From: Flavobacterium cupreum
GTDB lineage: Bacteria; Bacteroidota; Bacteroidia; Flavobacteriales; Flavobacteriaceae
Assembly: GCF_003996965.1 (NCBI RefSeq)
Contig: NZ_QWDM01000005.1
Coordinates: forward strand, 186,001 to 250,000
Length of the DNA stretch: 64,000 nucleotides
Direction: 5' to 3'
Shown here piece by piece: positions 8,422 to 16,560 of this stretch. Position 1 is the first letter of the stretch; each line of letters starts with the position of its first letter. The position numbers and the translations under genes were made by a program. A model generated the notes under the pieces. That model saw nothing but the letters and a program-made list of their open reading frames with translations, was not told where the DNA came from and searched no databases.

Positions 8422-8889
8422 TTAGGATACTACAGTCGAAATTGTTTTTTGAATGAACAAATTAATTTCGCATTCTAAAAGTTTTTTATCTCCCAGTAAG
8501 CTTTCGCAGCTCATGGTGCATAAGGTATAATCGTCGCCTTCAAATTTTGAAACCAGGTTTGCCCGCGTAATAATGGTATCGTAAGCTTTTGGCAGTTGGT
8601 GTATTTTCAGGTTTTTTATGGCACTGATAAAACCAATTACGTTTATGTTTTCATTTTCTGAACCATTCTCGTCAAAAAAATATTTTTTTCCGACAATGGC
8701 AGAACAGGTTTGTGCGGTATTTTCTATGAGACCGGCTTCGATAAAAACACCGTTGCTGACAAAAATATTGTCTTCTCGTATCAAAAACACGGTTTCTACA
8801 AAACTGGCATCTACATTCAGAATTAAGTCGACCATGAGCAAAGGTGGCCGGTGCGGTAAATAATTCTGGATGTCAACAGCGGTTCTCAT
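8422..8889 (-). CDS. 3-hydroxyacyl-ACP dehydratase-like protein (FabZ/FabA fold)
   Basis: A 155-residue hot-dog protein. PHRPPLLMVD near residue 12 corresponds to the FabZ motif with the catalytic His, and FIEAGLIENTAQTCSA corresponds to the helix with the catalytic acidic residue. It would remove water from 3-hydroxyacyl-ACP to create the conjugated double bonds of the aryl polyene. A second related dehydratase follows 10 bp upstream on the coding strand (8900-9331). Aryl polyene systems typically use a pair of dehydratases as a heterodimer, so these two may act together. Assignment rests on the motifs and the context. Confidence 0.8.
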   Translation of the reverse strand: MRTAVDIQNYLPHRPPLLMVDLILNVDASFVETVFLIREDNIFVSNGVFIEAGLIENTAQTCSAIVGKKYFFDENGSENENINVIGFISAIKNLKIHQLPKAYDTIITRANLVSKFEGDDYTLCTMSCESLLGDKKLLECEINLFIQKTISTVVS

Positions 8890-8899
8890 ACAAGTATTA

Positions 8900-9331
8900 T
8901 TATTTAGCTAAAACGGTTTTCATTTGTCCGTTAGCGATTTCTTCATTGTTCAAAGTCGTTACGATATCGACCAAAGTGATTCCGGCAAATTCCTGTATAA
9001 TGGTTACCGTAGACTGTATCGTATCGTTTATTTTAGGCAGCTTCTTAATTTCAATTTCTTTTATGGAACCGATATAACCTGTTGGGGCTTTTTCATTTTT
9101 TAAAAAAAACTCATACCCGGTATGTAAAGCTACCGACTGGGCCATGTGCTCAATTAAGCCTGCTTCCAGGAAAAAATTATCGTCATAAAATATATTATCG
9201 TCTTTAATCTTCAGTCCGGAAACCAGCGAGTTTTCGGTAAACGAATACATTTTATCTACCATTACAAAAGGAAACTTTTGTGGCAGTAAATTCTCGACAG
9301 CTTCTTTTTCTAACACTAAAGTGGTTTCCAT
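8900..9331 (-). CDS. 3-hydroxyacyl-ACP dehydratase-like protein (second subunit)
   Basis: A 143-residue hot-dog protein starting at the ATG at 9331 (METTLVLEKEAVENLLP). The frame stays open further upstream, but that would run deep into darB. QKFPFVMVDKM occupies the place of the FabZ PHR(Y)PFLLVD motif, but with Gln-Lys where the catalytic His normally sits. FFLEAGLIEHMAQSVALHTG matches the catalytic helix. Loss of the His suggests a partner subunit that contributes only the acidic residue, pairing with the complete dehydratase at 8422. Its start overlaps the darB stop by one base (TAATG), so the two are translationally coupled. Confidence 0.75.
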   Translation of the reverse strand: METTLVLEKEAVENLLPQKFPFVMVDKMYSFTENSLVSGLKIKDDNIFYDDNFFLEAGLIEHMAQSVALHTGYEFFLKNEKAPTGYIGSIKEIEIKKLPKINDTIQSTVTIIQEFAGITLVDIVTTLNNEEIANGQMKTVLAK

Positions 9332-10464
9332 TAGCAAACGGTTAAATACGCATAGGCGAAAGAAAATCTTCCGCTTTCGGGAACTGATAAAAGGATACGA
9401 TCTCCTTTTTTCAAATTGCCGGAATTCATTAATTCTTCCAAAGCTAAATAAATAGAGGCAGAACCTACATTTCCAACTCTCGAAAGATTCATGAACCATT
9501 TATCATCGGTCATTCCGATTCCTTTCTCCGTCAGTCCTTTTTTTAATCCTTCCACAAAAAAGTTAGACGAAACGTGAGGAATAAAATAATCTACCTGATC
9601 GGCTGTAATATTGTTTTTACCCATAGCATCTCGCATGCTTTCGGCACCTTTGGAAAGAATAAATTCGTCCAGTAATTTCACATCCTGTTTGATGGCAAAA
9701 ACAGATTCCTTCAGCCATTCCTCCGGGGCATAATCGCTCCATGCTTTGATTTCGCCATTCTCTAATTTATCCCCTCCGGCATACATGCAGGTTTCCAGTT
9801 CGTACGCATACGAAAAAGCTTCCATCCATTCGATTTTTAGGGAAATTGGCCCTTTTGGTTCGTTTTCCAGTAAAAAAGCTCCGGCTCCGTCAGATAACAT
9901 CCAGCGTAAAAAATCTTTTTTGAACGCAATGATAGGCTGCTCTTCCAGGCTTTTCAGATTAGCGGCTTCGTGATTGTACATTTGGGCATTCAGCCAGGTC
10001 GAAACTCTTTCAGACCCTGTGCAGATTGCATTTTTGGAATTTCCTGATCTTACGGAAAGGAAACCAAATTTTAAGGAATTCATTCCGGCACAGCAAACAC
10101 CGGTGGATGAATTTAATTCTACTGATTTATTTTTTAGTAATCCATGAACCATCGCAGCATGCGAAGGCAGGAAAACATCAGGTGTTGAGGTTCCGCAGGA
10201 AAGTACTTCAAGGTCTTGTGCCGTAAAGTTTTCATCAAACAACTGCACAACAGCATTTCGGGTTAATTCGGCATTGTTGTGTGTGCTTTTTCCCGTTTTA
10301 TCTATGGCGTAATAACGACTTGTAATTTTATTATTGCGTAAAATAATGCGTCTTGCTTTAGAAGCGGCATCATTGATCAGTCCTAAATAATCTTCCATTT
10401 CTTCATTAGAAACAGCTTCATTTGGCAAATATTTTGCAGCTTTGGTAATATATACTTCAAACAT
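9331..10464 (-). CDS. darB: DarB-type ketosynthase III, dialkylresorcinol synthesis
   Basis: A 377-residue thiolase-fold enzyme of the KAS III/DarB family. The nucleophile lies in STGVCCAGMNS (Cys about 124-125), the catalytic His in YFIPHVSSNFF, and the Asn in SRVGNVGSASIYLALEE. Known DarB enzymes condense a 3-ketoacyl thioester with a 2,3-unsaturated acyl thioester and cyclise the product to a cyclohexanedione, the precursor of the dialkylresorcinol half of flexirubin. It sits 14 bp after darA, and the dehydratase gene starts within its stop codon. The darA-darB pair is diagnostic for dialkylresorcinol synthesis. Confidence 0.88.
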   Translation of the reverse strand: MFEVYITKAAKYLPNEAVSNEEMEDYLGLINDAASKARRIILRNNKITSRYYAIDKTGKSTHNNAELTRNAVVQLFDENFTAQDLEVLSCGTSTPDVFLPSHAAMVHGLLKNKSVELNSSTGVCCAGMNSLKFGFLSVRSGNSKNAICTGSERVSTWLNAQMYNHEAANLKSLEEQPIIAFKKDFLRWMLSDGAGAFLLENEPKGPISLKIEWMEAFSYAYELETCMYAGGDKLENGEIKAWSDYAPEEWLKESVFAIKQDVKLLDEFILSKGAESMRDAMGKNNITADQVDYFIPHVSSNFFVEGLKKGLTEKGIGMTDDKWFMNLSRVGNVGSASIYLALEELMNSGNLKKGDRILLSVPESGRFSFAYAYLTVC

Positions 10465-10478
10465 AATCTAATCGTCTA

Positions 10479-11381
10479 CTAAACTCCCTGATAATATTGA
10501 GTTTCTTTTTTTATTTTTTTTAACTTAAGGGGATAGGTAATAAGGTGCAATATATATACTATTGGTGAGATTAACCATATCGCGAGGAATAAATAAACAT
10601 AAAATAGTTTAAGCAGCTTTTTTCTGTTTTTTTGATTTTTATAAATCAGGTTTGACCATTTATTGAAAATTTTGTTCGCCGTTTTATCTACGGTTACAAG
10701 ATACGGGCTAATTTTTACTCCTCCAATGGCAACTAATTCCGGCTGTAATTCTTCTGGTGTATGCTGATTAAAATGAGAAAGTATCACTTCCCCAAACTTA
10801 TCGGATTCCTGAATATCTTTATCTGAAACTCCCGGTAACGGAAAAATGCCCAAATATTTTTTCTTGACTCCGGAGAACATCCATTCTACAATGGTAATCA
10901 CGCTTATCAGATTTCCAACACGGTCTACCAGGGCTACGTTTCCAACTAATTTTGCGTTAGCTTCGCGTAGCAAAATCTTAACTTTTTCCTGCGCCATAAT
11001 CCACATATTCCTGGAACCGCTGATGGTGATGACAGGAGTATTATTCAGTATTTTTTTGCCTGACTCACTTTTCAGAAATGAATTGATGGGAATAGAAGGT
11101 GACAGGTACCACACCTGATAATGAAACAGTATTAAATCATATTTTGTATTTAAAATTTCTTCCGGAACGGGTTTTAATTCCGTTGGTATCTGAAGAAAAG
11201 TTTCGGGGAAAGCATCAAAAAAAGAAGTTTTATCCCATGGAAAAGGAAATGGTTTCTCTAATTGTATTTCATGAAAAGTTACTTTGATCTCTTCTGAGTT
11301 CAGGAATGGTTTTGCAATATTTTGCGCAATCGATTCCAGCTGTCCCGATTGGGAATAATAAATGACAAGAACATTTTTCAT
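10479..11381 (-). CDS. darA: DarA-type dialkylresorcinol aromatase (flavodoxin-like)
   Basis: A 300-residue protein with an N-terminal flavodoxin-like fold: the strand VLVIYYSQSGQLESIA forms the phosphate-binding loop, and YDLILFHYQVWYLSPSIPINSFL forms the later flavin-binding region. A hydrophobic C-terminal stretch (LLKLFYVYLFLAIWLISPIVYILHLI) suggests membrane attachment. In characterised dar loci, DarA aromatises the cyclohexanedione made by DarB into the resorcinol. The gene lies directly upstream of darB in the same direction. Older annotations call this family dialkylresorcinol condensing enzyme; the aromatase role comes from later work on the family. Confidence 0.85.
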   Translation of the reverse strand: MKNVLVIYYSQSGQLESIAQNIAKPFLNSEEIKVTFHEIQLEKPFPFPWDKTSFFDAFPETFLQIPTELKPVPEEILNTKYDLILFHYQVWYLSPSIPINSFLKSESGKKILNNTPVITISGSRNMWIMAQEKVKILLREANAKLVGNVALVDRVGNLISVITIVEWMFSGVKKKYLGIFPLPGVSDKDIQESDKFGEVILSHFNQHTPEELQPELVAIGGVKISPYLVTVDKTANKIFNKWSNLIYKNQKNRKKLLKLFYVYLFLAIWLISPIVYILHLITYPLKLKKIKKETQYYQGV

Positions 11382-11414
11382 TTCTGTTTTTGGCTTTGGT
11401 TATCGCAAAAGTAG

Positions 11415-13064
11415 TTAATTTTTCGGAATGAATTTCCTGATTTTGTCCGACCGTTTGGTATGCACCCATTCCGGCCATGTGGAAGCATCTTCAGCATCAT
11501 AAATTCGTATTTTCTGATCAGGATCTTCAATTAACAAATCATCAGAAGTACAGTCTAAAATTAATGCTGCTGCGGCAATACCGGAATAGGTGGCTCCGGT
11601 TACACCGTGTGAAAGCGTACAGGCTCCGCAAAGAAATAAATTGTCGATCTCGGTTTTGTTTTTATAAGCAAAAGGTCCCACCTGATTAAGTGTTTTTTCG
11701 GTTCCGTATACATTCCCTTTCGTCGAATTAATATAAAATTCATTGGTCTTTGGCGTTCCCAATTCAGCCTGAATAATATGCTGTTTGGCATTTGGGATTA
11801 TTTTCTCGACATTGTTCATCAGTTTATTGGTCACTTTTTCCTTGAAGATTTTATACGCGTCATTATGGTAATCTTCCAGGCCGTTAAAATCATCCAAATG
11901 TTCATAATTGACATAAGTAACAATTTCGAAATTATGGTATCTTCCATTAAAGCTTGCCGGATCCTTAAGTGTGGTACAGCTTATAAAAACGGCAGGAAAC
12001 AAATCGCCTTCTGCAATATCATTGTTCATTAAATCTTCAAAATTGTCATCGTCATTTTCATCTTTCATCATCCAGATGTTTCCGGAATCAATTTTAAACT
12101 GGGTAACATCGATGTCTAATGTCAGAAATAGAATCAATGAAGTAACCGAGTATTTTGTTTTTTGAAGTTTCTTAATCAGGGAGCTGCTCAGGTGTTCTTT
12201 TCCGATCAGGTTTAAATACGTAATCGATGGATCGGCATTCGAAACAATATTTTTGGCTAATATTTTTTCGCCATTTTCAAATTCGATGCCAATGGCTTTT
12301 TTATTTTCGATAATAATTTTATGCACGTTTTGCTGTACGCGAACTTCGCCTCCATGTCTTTTTATGCCGTTGGTCATCGCTTTTACGATACCGCCGCCGC
12401 CACCCATTGGATAATAACCACCATCAAAATAATGGCTCATTACCGAACAATGTACCGGGAAGCAGGCTTTGTTAGGCGGAAGCCCGTGATCGCCACACTG
12501 AACGTTAAGAACGGCTTTCAGCATCGGATCCTTAACATGCCATGCCACTACTTTTTTTAAGGGGAACAAAGCAAATTTTCCAAAATGTTTGGTTCGGAAA
12601 GGCACCGTTATTTTTTGCCACCAGCCTTTTAATTTTGGAATTAACTGAAGCTCGTAACTTACTTTTTTGACTAACGAAAGATATTCATGGATGTTTTTTT
12701 CTTCAGCAGGAAAATGGTCAGAAAGTGTTTTTTTAAGGTTATCGATTCCGGCCGGAAGGTCGAAAGACTGATCGCCAATTAGGCAATGTTCGTAGGCCTT
12801 TTTATTCATTCGGAAAAAAACCAGATCATTGGCAATTCCCAAACCGCGATACAGTTCATTGGTAGAAGAACCTTCTTCAAGAAGTCCGACATAATGTACG
12901 CCAGGACTAAAACGCTGTCCGTTTAGGGTAAAACTGTGGCTCCAGCCTCCGGGAACATAATGCTGCTCCAGAATTAAAATTTTTTGTCCGGCTCTTGCGA
13001 GACAAATACCTGTTGCTAAACCTCCAACTCCTGAACCAATGATAATCGTGTCGTATTCTTTCAT
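11415..13064 (-). CDS. FAD-dependent oxidoreductase, phytoene desaturase/CrtISO-like
   Basis: A 549-residue flavoprotein with an N-terminal dinucleotide-binding motif IIIGSGVGGLATGICLARAG and the adjacent LEQHYVPGGWSHSF segment typical of the carotenoid desaturase/isomerase and retinol saturase group. The C-terminus has the FAD motif FLCGACTLSHGVTGATYSGIAAA. Homologous enzymes act on long conjugated chains, so a role in shaping or isomerising the aryl polyene is plausible, but I know of no direct proof for this subgroup. It is co-directional with darA (33 bp gap) and the acyltransferase gene upstream (71 bp gap). Confidence 0.82.
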   Translation of the reverse strand: MKEYDTIIIGSGVGGLATGICLARAGQKILILEQHYVPGGWSHSFTLNGQRFSPGVHYVGLLEEGSSTNELYRGLGIANDLVFFRMNKKAYEHCLIGDQSFDLPAGIDNLKKTLSDHFPAEEKNIHEYLSLVKKVSYELQLIPKLKGWWQKITVPFRTKHFGKFALFPLKKVVAWHVKDPMLKAVLNVQCGDHGLPPNKACFPVHCSVMSHYFDGGYYPMGGGGGIVKAMTNGIKRHGGEVRVQQNVHKIIIENKKAIGIEFENGEKILAKNIVSNADPSITYLNLIGKEHLSSSLIKKLQKTKYSVTSLILFLTLDIDVTQFKIDSGNIWMMKDENDDDNFEDLMNNDIAEGDLFPAVFISCTTLKDPASFNGRYHNFEIVTYVNYEHLDDFNGLEDYHNDAYKIFKEKVTNKLMNNVEKIIPNAKQHIIQAELGTPKTNEFYINSTKGNVYGTEKTLNQVGPFAYKNKTEIDNLFLCGACTLSHGVTGATYSGIAAAALILDCTSDDLLIEDPDQKIRIYDAEDASTWPEWVHTKRSDKIRKFIPKN

Positions 13065-13135
13065 GCCTTGTTTTAAGATTTCCTAAAAGTATAAAAGAAT
13101 GCCTATCAAAAGCAGTGGGATGGTTTATTTTATCT

Positions 13136-14017
13136 TTATTTTTTCAGCTGATTCCAAAAATCAAAATAATTGAACCATTGCAAAGGGTATTTCTGCAGAA
13201 TGGTTTCAACACTTTGGACATATTCTTTCAATAAACCCTTTTCGTCGCGATGTTTTACAGTAGCTTCCCTTGCATATAAATGGTAATGCAAATTGTGCTC
13301 TTTCATAACATAAACGAAAACAACAGGGACTTTTAAACGGGAAGCGATCAAAAAGGGACCGGCAGGAAAATGGGCTTCCTGGCCCAGCATTTCTTCGGAA
13401 AGGGATTTCGTTCCTTCAAAATAGCGATCGCCTGTAAAACAAACCAGCTCGTTGTTTGCAAGAGCGGCATTGATCTCAAAAATATGAGACAGATCGTCTT
13501 TGATGATGATAAATTTTACGGAAGGTTTCTGGGCAAGACTTTCCAGATAATTTTTAATGGCAGAATGCTCTAAATCCGTAGTGACAAGATTAATACTGAA
13601 ATCAAGATTAATGTCGCCTAAAAAATGCTCGGCGATTTCAAAATTCCCAACGTGTGCACTGATCAGTACGCCGCCTTTTTTTGCTGCCAAAAGATTTTTT
13701 AAAACCTCGATTCCGTCAAATTCATAGGTGAATTTATTTCGCATTCCTGCCGAAATGGAGATTTTATCAATGATGGTTTGTCCAAAAGTATAATAACTTC
13801 TGAAAACCATTTTTCGGGATTTAAAACGGGAAAATTCTAATCTTTGATTAAAATAGTAGAAAATAGCACTGTTGCTTTTTTTCAGGAAAAGGAAATAATA
13901 AGATGCGACAAAGTATAAAAGGCCGTAAGCAGACCGAATACCCATTTTCTGTATTAAAAAAACAAATATCCTATAGCCTAAAACGGTACCTTTTGATTTA
14001 CCATCCCATTTGCTCAT
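13136..14017 (-). CDS. LpxL/HtrB-like lysophospholipid acyltransferase
   Basis: A 293-residue member of the lipid A biosynthesis acyltransferase family. The N-terminal segment from about 14 to 50 is hydrophobic and should anchor it to the inner membrane. The HX4E-type catalytic motif is SAHVGNFEIAEH (about residues 120-131), followed by FTGDRYFEGTKSLSEEM and FPAGPFLIASRLKVPVVFVYV. Enzymes of this family in aryl polyene loci are thought to attach the polyene acyl chain from ACP to an acceptor. Here the acceptor could be the dialkylresorcinol or a lipid. The stop of the upstream ACP gene shares one base with its start (TAATG). Confidence 0.85.
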   Translation of the reverse strand: MSKWDGKSKGTVLGYRIFVFLIQKMGIRSAYGLLYFVASYYFLFLKKSNSAIFYYFNQRLEFSRFKSRKMVFRSYYTFGQTIIDKISISAGMRNKFTYEFDGIEVLKNLLAAKKGGVLISAHVGNFEIAEHFLGDINLDFSINLVTTDLEHSAIKNYLESLAQKPSVKFIIIKDDLSHIFEINAALANNELVCFTGDRYFEGTKSLSEEMLGQEAHFPAGPFLIASRLKVPVVFVYVMKEHNLHYHLYAREATVKHRDEKGLLKEYVQSVETILQKYPLQWFNYFDFWNQLKK

Positions 14018-14271
14018 TAAACAGCTTTGGCTTTTAGTTTCGTTTCAATCAGGTCATAAAAATTCTGAAAAGAAGCAATTCCAACAAAATCCACTTCTAC
14101 CAGTTTTACTCCAAAGTTAGATTCAATAGAAACAACTAAGTCTACATAATCTAAACTATCTAAACCTAATGTGTCTTTTAAATTAGCGTTTGGTTCAATT
14201 TCGTCTCCGTCAACCTCAAATTCCTCAACCAAAAAACTATTAATTCTTTCTATTATTTCTTCTTTATTCAT
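14017..14271 (-). CDS. Acyl carrier protein (second, flexirubin locus)
   Basis: An 84-residue carrier protein starting at the ATG at 14271; a GTG one codon earlier also fits. The 4'-phosphopantetheine motif is TLGLDSLDYVDLV with the modified Ser at about residue 39. It sits between a FabF-type ketosynthase, whose stop it almost touches, and the LpxL-like acyltransferase, with which it overlaps by one base. That placement suggests it delivers the completed acyl chain to the acyltransferase. It is more like acyltransferase-linked ACPs of aryl polyene loci than like housekeeping AcpP. Confidence 0.9.
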   Translation of the reverse strand: MNKEEIIERINSFLVEEFEVDGDEIEPNANLKDTLGLDSLDYVDLVVSIESNFGVKLVEVDFVGIASFQNFYDLIETKLKAKAV

Positions 14272-14274
14272 CAC

Positions 14275-15498
14275 TCAATTAAACTTTTTAACTACCAACG
14301 CCGAGTTGGTTCCTCCAAACCCGAAGGAATTGGACAAAAATATGTCAAATTTTTTGTTTAACGTAGTTTTAACTAAATTTAATTTTGAAGCATCTTCATC
14401 GGGATTTTCCAAATTGATGTTTGGCGCAATAAAATCGTGCTGCATCATTATAATAGAGTAGATTACCTCACTCGCCCCGGCCATCCAGCATTCGTGACCT
14501 GTCATTGATTTGGTAGAACTTACGTAAGGATTTTTCTCACCAAAAACTTCAAAGATGGCTTTGGCTTCGTTACCATCACCAACCGGAGTTGAAGTGGCAT
14601 GCGCATTTATGTAGTCAATATCTGATGCTTTTAATTTTGCGTCGTCAAGGGCTCTTTGCATAGCAGTCGCCGGCCCTTCTACATTTGGAGTCGAAATATG
14701 ACCTCCGTTGGAAGAAAATCCATAACCCGCCACTTCTGCAATAATAGTAGCGCCTCGTGCGATTGCTGATTCGTAACTCTCGAGGATTAACGTGGCACCG
14801 CCACCACTCGGAATTAACCCGTCGCGGTCTGCATCAAAAGGTCTTGAGGCTTTTTCCGGCTCATTTTCCCTGTTTGAAAAAACGCCTAAACCATCAAAAC
14901 TACTCATGGCATATTTGTTGATTTCCTGTGCGCCACCGCAAATAATAATATCCTGAAAACCGCTTTTGATTAAAAAATAGGCCAGTCCAATGGAGTGTGA
15001 ACCACTTGCACAGGCGGCACTTATCGTAAGATTGATTCCCCTAAGCTTGAAGATCGTGGACAAATTCATGGTTACCGTAGAATTCATCGATTTAAAAATA
15101 GCTCCGGAACCAATGAGGGCCGTGTCTTTTTTCTCTCGAACAATGTCTGTAGCATCAATAATAGCTTTAGAAACGCTGTCATTTCCGTACATGATACCTA
15201 CTTCTCGGGTGTCAAAAAAGGCATCGTCGATATTAGCATTTTTCAGGGCCTCGATAGTTGCCATATAGGCATATTCGGTTTCTTCACCGATGCTCATGCG
15301 TTGTCTGCGTGACAGTAAATTTTTCAGGTCCGTTTTAGGAACCATGCCCGTTAAGGCAGACTGAAAACCAAATTCCTTTCTTTCAGCGTCAAACTGAATG
15401 CCGGATTTTCCGTTGTATAAGGACTCCTTTACTTCATCTAAAGAAGTTCCGATACAGGAATAAATTCCCATCCCAGTAATTACTACTCTCTTATTCAT
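14275..15498 (-). CDS. Beta-ketoacyl-ACP synthase (FabB/FabF-like, flexirubin locus)
   Basis: A 407-residue condensing enzyme. The catalytic Cys is in TISAACASGSHS (about 163), and the two His are in NAHATSTPVGD and SMTGHECWMAGASE. The C-terminal NSFGFGGTNSALVV loop is intact. This is the third full FabF-type synthase in the locus and is followed directly by an ACP gene. The HECWMAGASE segment resembles FabB (HECWMAG is typical of that branch), so it may act early or late in chain building with a different chain-length range from the other two. Confidence 0.9.
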   Translation of the reverse strand: MNKRVVITGMGIYSCIGTSLDEVKESLYNGKSGIQFDAERKEFGFQSALTGMVPKTDLKNLLSRRQRMSIGEETEYAYMATIEALKNANIDDAFFDTREVGIMYGNDSVSKAIIDATDIVREKKDTALIGSGAIFKSMNSTVTMNLSTIFKLRGINLTISAACASGSHSIGLAYFLIKSGFQDIIICGGAQEINKYAMSSFDGLGVFSNRENEPEKASRPFDADRDGLIPSGGGATLILESYESAIARGATIIAEVAGYGFSSNGGHISTPNVEGPATAMQRALDDAKLKASDIDYINAHATSTPVGDGNEAKAIFEVFGEKNPYVSSTKSMTGHECWMAGASEVIYSIIMMQHDFIAPNINLENPDEDASKLNLVKTTLNKKFDIFLSNSFGFGGTNSALVVKKFN

Positions 15499-15645
15499 CG
15501 TCTTTCAAAGTAATTTTTTATCCGTTACTGTAATTTTATTGAACACATATAAACGAAGTCTCTGTTTTTTAAATCTAGTCCTGTTTTTGCAATTTTCAGC
15601 GTTAGAGAAAAAAACTTAAAAACAACCTCGCAAACATAGGTATTG

Positions 15646-16377
15646 TTATGAATATATTCCTCCGTTTATATTGATAATTTCTCCTGTAATGTAACTTGCT
15701 TTCTTTGAAATCAAAAAGCTTACCAAATCGGCAACTTCTTCGGCTTCTCCAAAACGATTGACCGGAATTAGTTTTAATAATTCTTTTTCATCTAAGGCAC
15801 TGGTCATATCTGTTCTGATAAAACCGGGTGCTACTGCATTTACTGTAATGTTCCTTTTGGCAACTTCCTGGGCCAAAGCTTTGGTAGCTGCAACAATTGC
15901 TCCTTTTGCAGCCGAATAATTGGTTTGTCCTGCTGTTCCTTTTACTCCGGAAACAGAAACCATATTGACGATTCGGCCATATTTGTTGCGCAGCATTTTC
16001 TGGATGAAAAACTGCGTGACATTAAAAAATCCGTTTAAACTTGTATTGACAACCCCGTTCCAGTCGTCGGGAGTCATCCACATAAAAAGACCGTCTTTTG
16101 TAATTCCGGCGTTGTTTACGATAGCTTCAACAATGGCCTCCGGATTTGCCTCCTGCCATTTGGTTAAAACTTTTTGTACTTCTTCAAAATTAGAAACATC
16201 GAAGCCTAAAATTTCTCCGGTTGCCCCCAATTTTTGTATTTCCTGAAGTGTTTCTTCTGCAGCAGTTTTGTTAGAATGATAATTAATCAAAATATGGTAA
16301 TTGGCTTCAACGGCTAATTTTTTACAAACAGCACTTCCAATTCCTCTGGAACCACCTGTTACTAATACACATTTCAT
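15646..16377 (-). CDS. fabG: 3-oxoacyl-ACP reductase, FabG-type short-chain dehydrogenase
   Basis: A 243-residue NADPH-dependent reductase. The cofactor motif is VTGGSRGIGSAV (about 6-17), NNAG lies near 89-92, and the catalytic residues are the Ser in VSVSG and the Tyr-Lys pair in NYSAAKGA. The C-terminal ITGEIININGG matches FabG. It would reduce 3-ketoacyl-ACP during aryl polyene extension. It lies 147 bp upstream of the FabB-like synthase. Its leader is duplicated: an 85 bp unit that includes its start codon occurs twice in tandem upstream. FabG paralogues are common, so assignment to pigment synthesis depends on location. Confidence 0.9.
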   Translation of the reverse strand: MKCVLVTGGSRGIGSAVCKKLAVEANYHILINYHSNKTAAEETLQEIQKLGATGEILGFDVSNFEEVQKVLTKWQEANPEAIVEAIVNNAGITKDGLFMWMTPDDWNGVVNTSLNGFFNVTQFFIQKMLRNKYGRIVNMVSVSGVKGTAGQTNYSAAKGAIVAATKALAQEVAKRNITVNAVAPGFIRTDMTSALDEKELLKLIPVNRFGEAEEVADLVSFLISKKASYITGEIININGGIYS

Positions 16378-16560
16378 TTATGTAGAATTTATTTTTTATA
16401 GGTCATAAATGGTATCGCTTTTTATTGGTTTTGCTTACGCAATTTTTTAGTGGCGATTTCATTTATGTAGAATTTATTTTTTATAGGTCATAAATGGTAT
16501 CGCTTTTTATTGGTTTTGCTTACACAATTTTATAGTGGCGATGTCATTTAGGTAAATTTA
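16371..16560. repeat. 85 bp direct tandem duplication of the fabG leader
   Basis: Two nearly identical 85 bp units occupy 16371-16455 and 16456-16540, and a decayed third start follows at 16541-16560. Differences are only a few bases (for example GCTTACGC against GCTTACAC). On the coding strand each unit ends with the first bases of fabG including the ATG, so the upstream copy carries a decoy start codon. No coding capacity of its own. Confidence 0.9.

Noticed and set aside
9332..9499. 56-residue N-terminal extension of the second dehydratase
   Set aside because: It lies inside darB in another frame; the ATG at 9331 gives the family start and TAATG coupling.
11269..11478. 69-codon frame between darA and the oxidoreductase gene
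   Set aside because: Overlaps both real genes in another frame and lacks any motif.
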